Origin: JAFGED01 sp964551295
GTDB taxonomy: Bacteria > Chloroflexota > Anaerolineae > B4-G1
Length of the DNA: 50,886 bases
NCBI GenBank assembly: GCA_964551295.1
Contig: CAZKDJ010000008.1
Span: forward strand, 1-50,886
Direction: 5' to 3'
The translations under genes were made by a program, and so were the position numbers. Each line of letters opens with the position of its first letter. Positions within the stretch are counted from its first letter, which is position 1. Of this stretch, positions 1 through 8,721 are shown piece after piece. The notes below the pieces were generated by a model. The model had not been told where the DNA came from, searched no databases, and was given only the letters and a program-made list of their open reading frames with translations.

Positions 1-375
1 CAGCCATAACCGCTCGAGCATGTGACAGCGCTAGACCAACGCCAGGCAGAAACAACACGAGCGCCCCCACGTCTCCTAACAACAAGGCTCGCCAGACACG
101 CCAACGATGGAAAATCAACGTCCAAAGATGCAAAGCTACCAACGCAAGACCAAAAAAGTAATGTGTATAAAGACCGAGAGCAGCGACGCAAGCGTATCCT
201 GCCAAAGCCATCCATCTAGGCACTCTCACAGCCTCTACAAACGTCCACAATAACCCAACAGACAACAACACACACAATGCATAAGAGCGAGCCTCCTGGG
301 CGTAATAGATCTGGAACGGCGCAACTGCCATCAGACCCGCCGCCCAGGGGCCAGCGCGCCGACTGCAAAGACATT
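1..375 (-). pseudogene. C-terminal-side fragment of a GT39/PMT-like membrane glycosyltransferase, cut by an IS element
   Basis: Read on the minus strand from 375 down, one frame stays open to the window edge. It contains the GT39 hallmark FQIYYAQEARSYAL (cf. NPFHVWYSQEARMYAL in the intact gene at 29637-31076), followed by hydrophobic helices and LGLYTHYFFGL, the usual next transmembrane region. The frame has no start codon of its own and begins directly at the left inverted repeat of the IS. Its missing N-terminus is on the other side of the element at 1395-1529. Family members move a sugar from a polyprenyl-phosphate donor on the outer face of the membrane. This copy should be inactive. The remainder of the gene lies beyond the left edge. 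Confidence 0.8.
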
Positions 376-410
376 TCGCTCATGTCGGTAAATAGGTGAA
401 GGTAGGTATC
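376..410. repeat. Left terminal inverted repeat of the IS1595-type element
   Basis: The sequence begins TCGCTCATGTCGGT and ends GGTATC. It is the inverted counterpart of 1360-1394, with mismatches only at a central AAA/TTT and at four bases near the inner end. The last transposase codons and stop run into it. Confidence 0.85.
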
Positions 411-1324
411 ATCAAGGTTCTTAAGAAATCGGCAGTAACTTGCTTGAGAATATGTGCCCATTCAAACATGACGGCATAGGTCGCCAAGTATTTCTTGTGC
501 ACACCGCGAAACAGACGCAGGAAGTTGCGGAGTCCAGTCCAGATGCCTTCCTGGGTATTGCAGTGGACTTCACAGAAGCCATCACCGTCATCGTCGCGGG
601 CATACTCGTGGCGGGAATGACAAACGGTGGCGTGGATGCGTCCCGTTGCCGCGATGTGATTGTAGGCCGAACTTTCATCAGTGTAAAGTGTAACACTGGA
701 TAGAGTGTCCTGTTCAACCTGTGGTTGGATCATGATCTGTCGTGTATTGTCACAGCCTGTGAGGCGAAGATGACCGGTAGTACGCCCCACTACGCCCAGA
801 ACGGGTGGGCGATCATTGTCCATCGTGCCCAGTCCACGCCGATTGTTGGCTCGGCGACGCGGTGGGTCGTCTGGATCCCCGTGTTTTTCGCCCTTTTCAC
901 CGGCGTTTTGGAACATCTCATCTGCCTCTGTCACTTCATCGGGCAGAGTCTCAGTGGGCTTGTGATCCAAAGCGAGTTGCTGAATCTGATGCCGCCGCTC
1001 AAGCAAAGTGCCATAGTCCAGGTCGAGCTCCTCGGCCAATTGCAGGGTCGGCGTGCCCTGCGCAAAGCCACGCATCACCAGCACAATGGTGGTGCAGTCA
1101 TAATGGGTCCCCTCCCAAACCGAGTTGGTGAACAGGTTGAACACGTTGCCACACACTCGACAGCGGTAACCAACCAGTGGCGCACGGCTCCGATCGTGAG
1201 GCGCTTGGTCGGGAGGTAGTGGACGTCCATTCTTGCATCGCAATCCCTCCGGGTAGAGAACGTGCAGCAAGTAATCATAGCACTCTTCTGGGTTGAGCAG
1301 GTCAGAAATTGGAAAGCGGATCAT
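380..1324 (-). CDS. IS1595-family (ISXO2-like) transposase
   Basis: DDE-type transposase of 314 residues when started at the ATG at 1324, which has a strong GGAGGAGAT ribosome site just upstream; the longer frame from 1414 would start outside the IS. An N-terminal zinc-ribbon-like part is visible, with CRVC clear but the first cysteine pair reduced to a lone Cys (LRCKNG). The catalytic core has EADEMF (first Asp), LYTDESSAY (second Asp) and HCNTQEGIWTGLRNFLRLF, the ISXO2 signature that carries the third catalytic position. The C-terminus ends inside the left inverted repeat. It should catalyse excision and insertion of its own element. No accessory gene is present. Confidence 0.9.
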   Translation of the reverse strand: MIRFPISDLLNPEECYDYLLHVLYPEGLRCKNGRPLPPDQAPHDRSRAPLVGYRCRVCGNVFNLFTNSVWEGTHYDCTTIVLVMRGFAQGTPTLQLAEELDLDYGTLLERRHQIQQLALDHKPTETLPDEVTEADEMFQNAGEKGEKHGDPDDPPRRRANNRRGLGTMDNDRPPVLGVVGRTTGHLRLTGCDNTRQIMIQPQVEQDTLSSVTLYTDESSAYNHIAATGRIHATVCHSRHEYARDDDGDGFCEVHCNTQEGIWTGLRNFLRLFRGVHKKYLATYAVMFEWAHILKQVTADFLRTLMIPTFTYLPT

Positions 1325-1359
1325 GGATATCTCCTCCAACAAGATATGGTTCGGAGAAG

Positions 1360-1394
1360 GATACCACATTTCACCTAAAAACCGACATGAGCGA
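1360..1394. repeat. Right terminal inverted repeat of the IS1595-type element
   Basis: Inverted copy of 376-410, with 28 of 35 matching positions and a 14-base perfect outer block ending at 1394. It lies just upstream of the transposase ribosome site and abuts the GT39 gene fragment. Confidence 0.85.
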
Positions 1395-1529
1395 TACGGC
1401 AAACGCCTCGTCAAACCAGAGACTGGCCGCCCCGGCGTGCGCCAGGCGCAGCGCGCCGGCCAACAACAGAATCCCGACCAGCAACCAGCGCGAGCCCTTC
1501 ACCCGGCGATCACCGTGCTTCCAGTACAT
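1395..1529 (-). pseudogene. N-terminal fragment (45 codons) of the GT39/PMT-like gene disrupted by the IS
   Basis: The fragment encodes a positively charged start, one transmembrane helix (LLVGILLLAGALRLA) and the GT39 first-loop motif SLWFDEAFAV, whose Asp-Glu pair is catalytic in this family. It then runs directly into the IS right end, where the frame continues only to a TGA inside the repeat. The ATG at 1529 has GGGAGA about 9 bases upstream; a GTG at 1556 in the same frame is possible. The start overlaps the end of the O-antigen-ligase-like gene, as in the other coupled genes here. Compared with the intact paralogue at 29637-31076, about 65 residues including the D-x-H-P-P-L-Y-Y loop are lost between this piece and 1-375. 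Confidence 0.8.
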
Positions 1530-4011
1530 CCAGTCGTCTCCCGGCTTCCGTCGCACCAGGCGATACCTCGGGCGTCGCCTCTAGCACATCTCTATAGACA
1601 CGCGCAGCGTCCTCGACTTGGCCGAGCCGCTCGTACACAGCCCCCATCGCGAGCATGATTTCCACCTCATCGTCGGTGACCGGCCCTTGCACCACATCGG
1701 GAAAGAAACGGTCAAAGATCGCCTCGCGGCCAAACACGAGCCATGTGTAGCCGGTCGTCACGCCACCACCCCGTGCTTCCGCCGGCACAGGCTGATGGAG
1801 AGCCCGCTCGTACCAACGTGCAGCTTCTTCGAGATCTCCTCGGCCCGCCAGCGCGTCGCCCAGCGCGGCATTCGCCAGAAATCCAGTATGAGGATCCCGT
1901 TCCGAGATCCACACCGCTACGCGCAGGTCCCACGTCGCCTGCTCAACGTTGCCAGCAGCCAGTTCCGTCATCCCCAGGCCATAGTAGGGCACAGGGTCGT
2001 TCAACGCATGCGCCGCGACAAAGCAGTCGCGCGCCGCCTCCAGATCGCCGCCATCCAGAGCCTGCCAGCAATCATCGAGATGGCGCTCTGGCTCCACCCA
2101 CTCTGCCAGCCATAGCTCCCGAACCGACATCCGCAGGGAGGTAGCACGAAAGAAGGCGCTCTCGGCCCACTCAGGCCGCGCCTCCAGCACCTGCCAATAC
2201 AAGTCCTCCGCACGGGCTGGGTCGCCCATCTCCTCCTCGGCCACTGCCAGTGTGAGCACAAAGGCCACCCCCTGCGGCGCTCGCTCCGCGGCCTGCCCCA
2301 ATGCCTTGAGCGCGGCCTGCTCGTCCCCCAGGTGGTACAGCAACGCGCCCAACTGAGCCCAATTGGTGGCGAAATCCGGTTCCAGTTCCAACCCGGTGCG
2401 ATAGTCCGCCGCAGCCTGCCGCAGGTGAACCGTGTCGCCCATCTGCAGACCGAGGGTGACGTGGACATAACCGGCCTGAAACCAGTTGGAGGCCAATAAC
2501 GGATCGTCCTCCGCCGCCCGATCCAGGAAGGGAGCCGCTGCCTGATACTGCTCGCCATTCGCCAGCGCAACCCCCCACGTGTACTCACTGTAGCGCGTGA
2601 GCCCGGCAAACAGCCCGGCGAGCAACAGGGGCCACGCCAGCCCCAGGAGGACGCGGCCGCCGCGCTCGACCCACACGCGCCGGGGACGAGGCACTGGCTG
2701 ACTCTCGATAGAGGCTAGAACCAGCACGATCAGCAAAGAGAACCCGGCGATTACCTGCGGCATGTCGAACTGACTATGCACCGCCGTGGCGACCAGCGCC
2801 GCAATCGCCGCGATGAGATAGGCACGCGCGCCGACGGGCGTGGAGCGCCAGCGCACCAAGACGCTGCGGGCGGTCACGGCCGCGAACCCCGCCAGGGCCA
2901 CGACACCGATCAGACCCGACTCCAACAGAGTATTCAACACAAAGCTGTGCGCGTGCATGTACAGCGTACCCGGGGGGATCGAGTTCACCCGCATCGACTG
3001 GGTGCCATAGGTCGCGAGCCCGGCACCCCAAATGGGAAATTGCGCAAACGTCGCCCAAACGGGGGCCCAGATAGACTGTCGCGAGCTGAACAACGGACCG
3101 TGCGTGGGATGGCTCGCCTGACGGAACACGAGGAGTCCGCCCGCAGCGAAGACACCCAATACCAAAACCCCCATCGCTGCCATAAGCACCGTCCGCCGGC
3201 GCAACTGCCGCCATAGGCTGATCGTCCGCTCTCGCCTGTCCAGAGCGAACAGGAATGCCAGCGTGGTCAGCCCGGCCGCCGTACCCAACCATCCACCGCG
3301 CGACGAGGTCATGTAGATGATTGCCAGCGCCGCCGCCAGCCACACCACCAGCACGACGCGGGCCAACCGATCCTTCGTCGCCACCCACGTCGCGACGCCG
3401 AAAGGAAGCAGCACGTTCATATAGGCCACCAGCATGTTTGGATGCGACGCGAGTGACTGCAAACGCACCGTAGCCGGCGGCAGTGGATGCTCCCATCCGC
3501 CGATGTCCCACCAGCCACGATACCAGCGGGCGAACTCTAGCATACCGAAAGCGACCAGCACGACCCCCACGAAGAGAAACGTCCTGAACGCGAGAGCGTC
3601 CGGCACATGGTGGCGCAGCAGATCCACGGCGACGTAGAAAGCCAACCAGTAAAGCAGGGTGAGTACCAGTTGGATCATACCTCGGCGGGGGTCGATGGAG
3701 CGCAGCGTGACCAGGCCCTGCACCAACACAAAGACCAGCCAGACGAGATCCAATCGAGTGCGCGGAAAGGGAAACCCGCGCCTGGCCCAGAGAATCCACC
3801 AGATAGCCACGACGATGGCGAGAATGATCAAGCTCAGCCGGCGAAGCCTATAAAACCAGAGGCCGCTCAGCGAACCGCCGACCAGGGCAAAATAGATCAG
3901 CAACAGAAGAACAACGCTCTGCTGATACAGGAATCGAAGGTTTAAGCGACCCAACAGTCCTCCAGAGGAAAATAGCGACTTGTCAGTGAAAAAAGCATTG
4001 GAAAGACCCAA
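1510..4011 (-). CDS. O-antigen ligase/polymerase-like membrane protein with C-terminal TPR region
   Basis: Protein of 833 residues. Residues about 30-460 form roughly ten to twelve hydrophobic helices with the Wzy/WaaL family marks TSSRGGWLG (about 235-243) and HAHSFVLNTLLESGLIG (about 353-369, in the large periplasmic loop). The family joins or polymerises lipid-linked glycans on the outer face of the membrane. Residues about 480-833 are soluble, with alanine-rich helical repeats typical of tetratricopeptide repeats, nearly doubling the usual 400-450 residue length. The frame starts at a TTG (4011) with only a weak GAGAA upstream, so an internal start is possible. It is the last intact gene of the glycan operon and probably transfers or polymerises the glycan exported by the flippase at 6478-8004. 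Ligase cannot be told from polymerase by sequence. Confidence 0.8.
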   Translation of the reverse strand: MGLSNAFFTDKSLFSSGGLLGRLNLRFLYQQSVVLLLLIYFALVGGSLSGLWFYRLRRLSLIILAIVVAIWWILWARRGFPFPRTRLDLVWLVFVLVQGLVTLRSIDPRRGMIQLVLTLLYWLAFYVAVDLLRHHVPDALAFRTFLFVGVVLVAFGMLEFARWYRGWWDIGGWEHPLPPATVRLQSLASHPNMLVAYMNVLLPFGVATWVATKDRLARVVLVVWLAAALAIIYMTSSRGGWLGTAAGLTTLAFLFALDRRERTISLWRQLRRRTVLMAAMGVLVLGVFAAGGLLVFRQASHPTHGPLFSSRQSIWAPVWATFAQFPIWGAGLATYGTQSMRVNSIPPGTLYMHAHSFVLNTLLESGLIGVVALAGFAAVTARSVLVRWRSTPVGARAYLIAAIAALVATAVHSQFDMPQVIAGFSLLIVLVLASIESQPVPRPRRVWVERGGRVLLGLAWPLLLAGLFAGLTRYSEYTWGVALANGEQYQAAAPFLDRAAEDDPLLASNWFQAGYVHVTLGLQMGDTVHLRQAAADYRTGLELEPDFATNWAQLGALLYHLGDEQAALKALGQAAERAPQGVAFVLTLAVAEEEMGDPARAEDLYWQVLEARPEWAESAFFRATSLRMSVRELWLAEWVEPERHLDDCWQALDGGDLEAARDCFVAAHALNDPVPYYGLGMTELAAGNVEQATWDLRVAVWISERDPHTGFLANAALGDALAGRGDLEEAARWYERALHQPVPAEARGGGVTTGYTWLVFGREAIFDRFFPDVVQGPVTDDEVEIMLAMGAVYERLGQVEDAARVYRDVLEATPEVSPGATEAGRRLDVLEAR

Positions 4012-4037
4012 TTCTCTTGTTGTTCAGCAATCTTTTC

Positions 4038-4793
4038 CTACCTCTCGCCGAGCCACTGCCTCAACACACGTAGGATAAAGAGTGGATTGCCCACCATGTA
4101 ACGCGACCACAAGCGGCACGGGTCACTCCACAGACGGCACAACCATTCCAAGCCATGGTCGAGCATCCAGTGTGGCCCGCGCGGCTGGACACCGGCGACA
4201 AAGTCGAAAAGGGCTCCCACAGCCCAGACAACTGGAACCTGTAACCGATCACGGTGGGCAGCGATCCATTTCTCCTGAACGGGCGTGCCCATACCGACGA
4301 GCAAGATATGTGGGCAAGCTGCGTTGACAGCAGCAATAGCCGCACGGCAGGACTCGGAATCCGCCAGATAACCATGATGTGTGCCGACGATGTGCAAGCC
4401 TGCATGCCGAGCTTGTAGCAATTCAGCTGCATGGGCAACCACCCCTGGCCGGCCGCCCAGCAAGTAGAGTGAGATGTCCTTGGCAGCGCAAGCCTCGCAT
4501 AGCGGCTCGATCCAATCCGCGCCCGTCATGCGGCCCGGCAGGTGATAGCCCAACAGCCGAGCTCCTAGCGCCACGCCTGTTCCATCACAATAGACAACAT
4601 CGGCATCGTTGAGTATAGCGCGCAGCTCAGGATCATCCCAGGCAACGTTGAGAACGTGGACATTGGCGTACATCACACACAGTTGCCCATTCGAACGGAC
4701 CACACCCTCGACGTAGCCGACGAGCTGCGGCAAAGAAAGACGAGCAACACCTACCCCCAGGACAACTGCGGGTTCAACGGACCAACTTGGCAC
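4038..4793 (-). CDS. WecG/TagA/CpsF family glycosyltransferase
   Basis: Protein of 251 residues, the normal size for GT26. It shows YANVHVLN (about 43-50), the conserved DVVYCDGTGVALGARLLG block with the catalytic-region aspartate (about 65-82), RMTGADW (about 88-94), LLVGMGTPVQEKWI (about 164-177) and AVGALFDFVAG. Known members (WecG, TagA) add an N-acetylmannosamine-type sugar from its UDP form to lipid-linked GlcNAc on the cytoplasmic face, usually as the second sugar. It starts at a GTG with AGGTAGGA upstream, 10 bases after the stop of the preceding gene. It is one of only two evident cytoplasmic glycosyltransferases in this operon, so the repeat unit may be short. Confidence 0.9.
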   Translation of the reverse strand: MPSWSVEPAVVLGVGVARLSLPQLVGYVEGVVRSNGQLCVMYANVHVLNVAWDDPELRAILNDADVVYCDGTGVALGARLLGYHLPGRMTGADWIEPLCEACAAKDISLYLLGGRPGVVAHAAELLQARHAGLHIVGTHHGYLADSESCRAAIAAVNAACPHILLVGMGTPVQEKWIAAHRDRLQVPVVWAVGALFDFVAGVQPRGPHWMLDHGLEWLCRLWSDPCRLWSRYMVGNPLFILRVLRQWLGER

Positions 4794-4803
4794 AGCTCAC
4801 GTC

Positions 4804-6462
4804 CTACCTTAGGAACGGTTTATTCTCCAGAATAGCAGAACATATAAGATCAAGACCCTCATCACATCCTGGAGCCAGGTCTGCCAGACTGGCAAAGTTG
4901 AAACGTCTGTACCCCTCACCCAGCATCTCGACCAATGGGAAGGGAATCATAAAGCGAAAGAAAAACAAATACGCATACCGTCGGGCGAGTTCAACCTCGG
5001 CAGCAGACATCCGGCCTCGCTGCCACGCCTCGTCTAGCACGTGGAAGCAGGATTCTTTCGTAGCTACGTCAATAGAGAACCCCTTGCCCCGGTAGTGAGG
5101 CGCACCTGCCACCAACGTCGGTACGCCAGCCAGAGCCAACTCCAACCCAACAGTGGAGGTATAGACCAGACCCAAATCACTTAGCGTCATCAGGACATAA
5201 GAACTCACATCACTCTGCGATGGTACGAGCTTGATATTTGCCGGTAAATCACGATAGGTATCGAGCACATGATCAGCCACGCGCTCGCGGGACTCCTGCC
5301 CCACCAACCGAACCTCAGCAGGGTGAGCACGGATAATGAGTTGCTTATCGGGACGAGACGCAAAGTATTCAATCGTATTGTCAACCCAATCGAACATGTC
5401 GCCGAACCCAACATCTTTATCCTGAATCGCGCTATCCCACAATATGTTAGTGAACATGGTAGCCACAGGTCGGTTTCGGTCAATATTCAACTGTTCGCAG
5501 ATGGCCTGCTGGTCCTCCTCAAGCGAAGGCCAATAGTCCTCTAAACTTTGCCGCCCTTTGCTACGAGCCAGCAAATAGTCATCCAATTCAGCGTTCTGAG
5601 CCTCAGTCAAAGGCTCGCCAGCCAAATCATGCCAGGCTTCATCAACCTCGAAGTAGCAGGCCGATTTATTGCGGGCGAATACCAGTGTGTTGATTGGAAA
5701 ACCACGCTCATAGGTCACCACCGGGATGCCATTTAACCGAGCAGTCTCCCACATAATACGCTCGGGGAAAAACAACCCGTTAAGCAAAAAAAACACATCT
5801 GGCCGAACTGCCTCGAGCACTGCACGACTGGCATGGGCCACAGTTATACCGCTAATCAAAAATTTGCGGTGTATACCACGCGCATACTGATCCTCACCGA
5901 TAGTCCCGCTGCACAAAAACCATAGCACAGATGTGCGGACCAAACGCCCCAAGGGCAATCCCAAGTAGTGAAACCCGTGATAATCGTCATAACTCAGCCC
6001 GTCAACGATCTTCTCGGCTTCGCGGAAGTCGGCCGGTTCGACAAAATCGGTCATTCGATGCCAAGGAAAACCAAACAAGTCGAGGTATCGACGGACGTAT
6101 GGCGCACAAATGTGGCAGGGCATAGGGGGAGCCGAGTGATGAGACGTGATATCACAGATAGCTAAACGCCCACCACAGGTGTAGAACTCGCACTGAGCAC
6201 CCCGCAACCGCAGCCCATGGGCAATGACTGTCTCCCAAGCCAAATGCCTCGACCACGCTCGCATAGAAAAGAACAAAACCTTTTTACCACTCCCCCCTTT
6301 CAACGCAGCAGGGGGGCTATTGGCCATGATCCTTTGGATCTGTGGAAACTCGACCAATTCACCGATGAGACGTTTGATCAACGGGAAACGCCACTGTCGA
6401 CCCCGCAAAAAGATCAATAACCTGGAGAAACCCAAACGGCGCAAAATAGCAACGAATTTCAT
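4804..6462 (-). CDS. Capsule-polysaccharide-type glycosyltransferase-like protein
   Basis: Cytoplasmic protein of 552 residues. An early basic-hydrophobic segment is followed by KVLFFSMRAWSRHLAWE, an N-terminal Rossmann-like start. A C-terminal half resembles capsule synthesis (KpsS-like) and surface-carbohydrate proteins: IIRAHPAEVR, then PSQSDVSSYVLMTLSDLGLVY, then STVGLELALAGVPTLVAG, the usual donor-binding arrangement of GT-B enzymes. Cysteine-rich CHICAPYVRRYLD in the first third is unusual and may bind metal. The gene sits between the flippase and the WecG-like transferase. Because no other candidate is present, it may transfer the pseudaminic acid; that is inference. The sequence is visibly more AT-rich than the GT-C region, as if acquired. 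Confidence 0.65.
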   Translation of the reverse strand: MKFVAILRRLGFSRLLIFLRGRQWRFPLIKRLIGELVEFPQIQRIMANSPPAALKGGSGKKVLFFSMRAWSRHLAWETVIAHGLRLRGAQCEFYTCGGRLAICDITSHHSAPPMPCHICAPYVRRYLDLFGFPWHRMTDFVEPADFREAEKIVDGLSYDDYHGFHYLGLPLGRLVRTSVLWFLCSGTIGEDQYARGIHRKFLISGITVAHASRAVLEAVRPDVFFLLNGLFFPERIMWETARLNGIPVVTYERGFPINTLVFARNKSACYFEVDEAWHDLAGEPLTEAQNAELDDYLLARSKGRQSLEDYWPSLEEDQQAICEQLNIDRNRPVATMFTNILWDSAIQDKDVGFGDMFDWVDNTIEYFASRPDKQLIIRAHPAEVRLVGQESRERVADHVLDTYRDLPANIKLVPSQSDVSSYVLMTLSDLGLVYTSTVGLELALAGVPTLVAGAPHYRGKGFSIDVATKESCFHVLDEAWQRGRMSAAEVELARRYAYLFFFRFMIPFPLVEMLGEGYRRFNFASLADLAPGCDEGLDLICSAILENKPFLR

Positions 6463-6477
6463 TACTCTACCCGCTTC

Positions 6478-8004
6478 CTAACGACCTGAGGACAGCCTGC
6501 TCCAAACAGCCGCCGTCAACGCGCAGCGCTCTCCATAGCTGAGGCCAAAACGAAAGAACATTCCACCATATACCGCCAATCCTCCAGCTCCCACAGCTGC
6601 CAATCCGATTAAACTTTTTATAGGATTGATCTGAACGACAATGTACAGCAGCAAGGCAAAAACTACGGCCGTCAAAAGAGTTGACCGCAGTGACTCTTGC
6701 CAAAAGCGCGACCAGGGAACCCTAAGAGTGGACAAAGAATGGTGAAGGTAAGGATACACAAGCAATGCATGCCCGATCAAGGCTCCCCAGATTACTCCAG
6801 CCACGCCCAGTGGTCGGACCAGTATCACGCTGACTAATAGATTTACAACCGTGGCCGTGATCTGAACTTTGATCAGCGGTCGAATGCGATCCATGCCGAT
6901 CATCATGTTGTAACCCACTACAGTCACAGAGAAATAGAAAAGATAGACCAGATACAGCCTAGTTATGCCCACATCGTGAACATAGTCTGGTCCAATCCAG
7001 TATCTGATAATCGCCTCGGTAAAAACCAAGCAAAAAATAACTATCGGTAGACACAGAGCAACGACATACTTGGTGCCCCTCACAAACAGGTCCTGAAGCT
7101 GCTCTTCACCCTGTATCGCGTTGAGCTTGGAGGCAGCAGGCACCATAATCGAACCAGTCATGATCAAAAACGATAGCATCAGATTTTGAATCCTATTTGC
7201 GACATCATAATCGGTCAATAGAGTAGAGATCAGAAAAACAGCAATGACACCATACCCGATCTGTTGATATATTACCGTATTGATGCGCAAAACAAAAACC
7301 TGACTACTGAAAGTTAAAATCCGGCGACAAATGCTCCAATCCAGTCGCCATTTCAAGCGCAACATTGGCAAAAGACGACGTGATACGACGACAAAGACCA
7401 AGATTCTGAACGCAGCCACTATCAGCGAGATGATTCCCATAGCCGCCAAACCATAGCCTCGAGGCAATAACAACAATAACAATAAAGCATATATCCCCAT
7501 CCGAACCATATCTACCAAGCGAATCAAATCATACCGTTGCAAGCCCTCCAACACTGCCCAAAAGACCAATCCAGGAAACTCGAAGAGAACCTGGAGAGCC
7601 AGGGCGTACAACAGCGCACGCGCTGCCCCCACTAAATCAGGCGGAATGTTAAAGACGACCTCCAAAAACAACGCGGCAAACAGAGCCAGCCCGGCAGATG
7701 CCAGTGTTCCCAGCACACTAAAAACAACCAATGCTGTGCTGACAACTTGATTTATCTCTAAATCTTGCTGGCGAGCGCGGTGCTCGGCCACGAATTTTGC
7801 AATAGAGGTCAAAAAGCCCAAATCCAATAAGGATAAATACCCCGAGACCACCGAGAAAGAAGCCACCAACACCCATACGCCATACGCCTCTCTGCCCAGG
7901 GAACGTACAAGGAAAGGCAACAACAAAAAGTTGATGCCCAACCGCCAGGCGATATTCAATCCGTTGAATAAAACGTTCCAGACAAGTCGCCGTTTCAAAA
8001 TCAC
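6478..8004 (-). CDS. Wzx-like oligosaccharide flippase (MOP superfamily)
   Basis: Polytopic protein of 508 residues with about 12-14 hydrophobic helices and the typical start NVLFNGLNIAWRLGINFLL. The family moves undecaprenyl-diphosphate-linked glycans from the inner to the outer leaflet. Other marks are FLVRSLGREAYGVWVL (first helices), the mid-protein LTDYDVANRI and the C-terminal VAGVIWGALIGHALLVY. It starts at a GTG with no strong ribosome site, 36 bases after the deacetylase stop, and is followed 15 bases later by the capsule-type gene. With the initiating transferase at 16815-18221 and the ligase-like protein at 1510-4011, it completes a Wzx-type export route. Confidence 0.88.
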   Translation of the reverse strand: MILKRRLVWNVLFNGLNIAWRLGINFLLLPFLVRSLGREAYGVWVLVASFSVVSGYLSLLDLGFLTSIAKFVAEHRARQQDLEINQVVSTALVVFSVLGTLASAGLALFAALFLEVVFNIPPDLVGAARALLYALALQVLFEFPGLVFWAVLEGLQRYDLIRLVDMVRMGIYALLLLLLLPRGYGLAAMGIISLIVAAFRILVFVVVSRRLLPMLRLKWRLDWSICRRILTFSSQVFVLRINTVIYQQIGYGVIAVFLISTLLTDYDVANRIQNLMLSFLIMTGSIMVPAASKLNAIQGEEQLQDLFVRGTKYVVALCLPIVIFCLVFTEAIIRYWIGPDYVHDVGITRLYLVYLFYFSVTVVGYNMMIGMDRIRPLIKVQITATVVNLLVSVILVRPLGVAGVIWGALIGHALLVYPYLHHSLSTLRVPWSRFWQESLRSTLLTAVVFALLLYIVVQINPIKSLIGLAAVGAGGLAVYGGMFFRFGLSYGERCALTAAVWSRLSSGR

Positions 8005-8040
8005 ACACCGTGAACCAACACACCAGAGGAGCCCAGGCTC

Positions 8041-8721
8041 CTACCGCAACGAACGGAGCAGTTCAAACGCCTCGGCGTATTCCACGCCTACGACAGCCCC
8101 CCATCGCTTTGCAGTTGCTTGCAAAGCCTCAGAGGCACGTGGATGCGGAAAGGGCCTTGTCTCACTCGCATACAGCGCCATCGCCTGCAGTTTAGCCGGC
8201 AATACATCGCTGATGTCTACAAAGACGTTGGGCTGAAACACTGGCTGGAATTGACCAAGTGCCCAATCAGTCGAGGACGGCACTTCAAAAGCATAGACAT
8301 CCCGCACGGGACAACCCACCGTTGGCCGAGTCGCCGTCAACACGGCACGGTGCACTACCACGTGATCAATGTTCAAGTCGCCATTGTGATGGGTGTAGAT
8401 CTCCCGTGGCTGCACGCGCTGCACCAATTCCTCAACAACCTTGATCACATCCAGCAGTGGAACGGTGTCGAAACGATTGTCAGGCAAGTCGTAGGTGAAC
8501 AAAGCCTTCACTCCTAGCATCTCTGCCACCTGGCGACTACAGTCACATAGTGCCTCAACGCGTGTCTTATCTGCCTGATCCCGCTGAGCGTAACGAGACG
8601 TGATCCCCTCTCCCAAGATAGCCACGTTGACATCTTGCCCCTTCTGTGTCAATCGAGCGATGGTGCCCCCACAACCCAGGACTTCATCGTCGGGATGAGC
8701 GGCGACGACTAGTATGCTCAT
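8041..8721 (-). CDS. PIG-L family zinc-dependent N-deacetylase
   Basis: Protein of 226 residues, the usual PIG-L (LmbE-like) size. The metal-binding AHPDDE motif lies at 8-13 and the second histidine region HHNGDLNIDHVVVH at 111-124. Family members remove acetyl groups from N-acetylated sugars or related conjugates. The ATG overlaps the stop of the formyltransferase gene by four bases (ATGA), so the two are translated together. The pairing suggests that one N-acyl group of the nonulosonate, or of its UDP precursor, is removed and replaced. The substrate cannot be read from the sequence. Confidence 0.88.
   Translation of the reverse strand: MSILVVAAHPDDEVLGCGGTIARLTQKGQDVNVAILGEGITSRYAQRDQADKTRVEALCDCSRQVAEMLGVKALFTYDLPDNRFDTVPLLDVIKVVEELVQRVQPREIYTHHNGDLNIDHVVVHRAVLTATRPTVGCPVRDVYAFEVPSSTDWALGQFQPVFQPNVFVDISDVLPAKLQAMALYASETRPFPHPRASEALQATAKRWGAVVGVEYAEAFELLRSLR

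Larger units (their letters stand above)
376..1394 (-). mobile_element. IS1595-family (ISXO2-like) insertion sequence, about 1.02 kb
   Basis: A single transposase gene is bounded by imperfect terminal inverted repeats, 376-410 and 1360-1394, matching at 28 of 35 positions, with the outer 14 bases (TCGCTCATGTCGGT) identical. Both ends lie inside a GT39 glycosyltransferase gene. IS1595 elements normally make 8-bp target duplications. Here the flanking octamers (368-375 AAGACATT, 1395-1402 TACGGCAA) differ, and the host gene lacks about 65 codons between the flanks, so an adjacent deletion or recombination followed insertion. The transposase frame is intact, so the element may still be active. 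Confidence 0.85.

Noticed and set aside
365..1403. GCAAA on both sides of the IS as a target duplication
   Set aside because: It is only five bases, at different distances from the two ends, and IS1595 elements make eight-base duplications directly at the ends.
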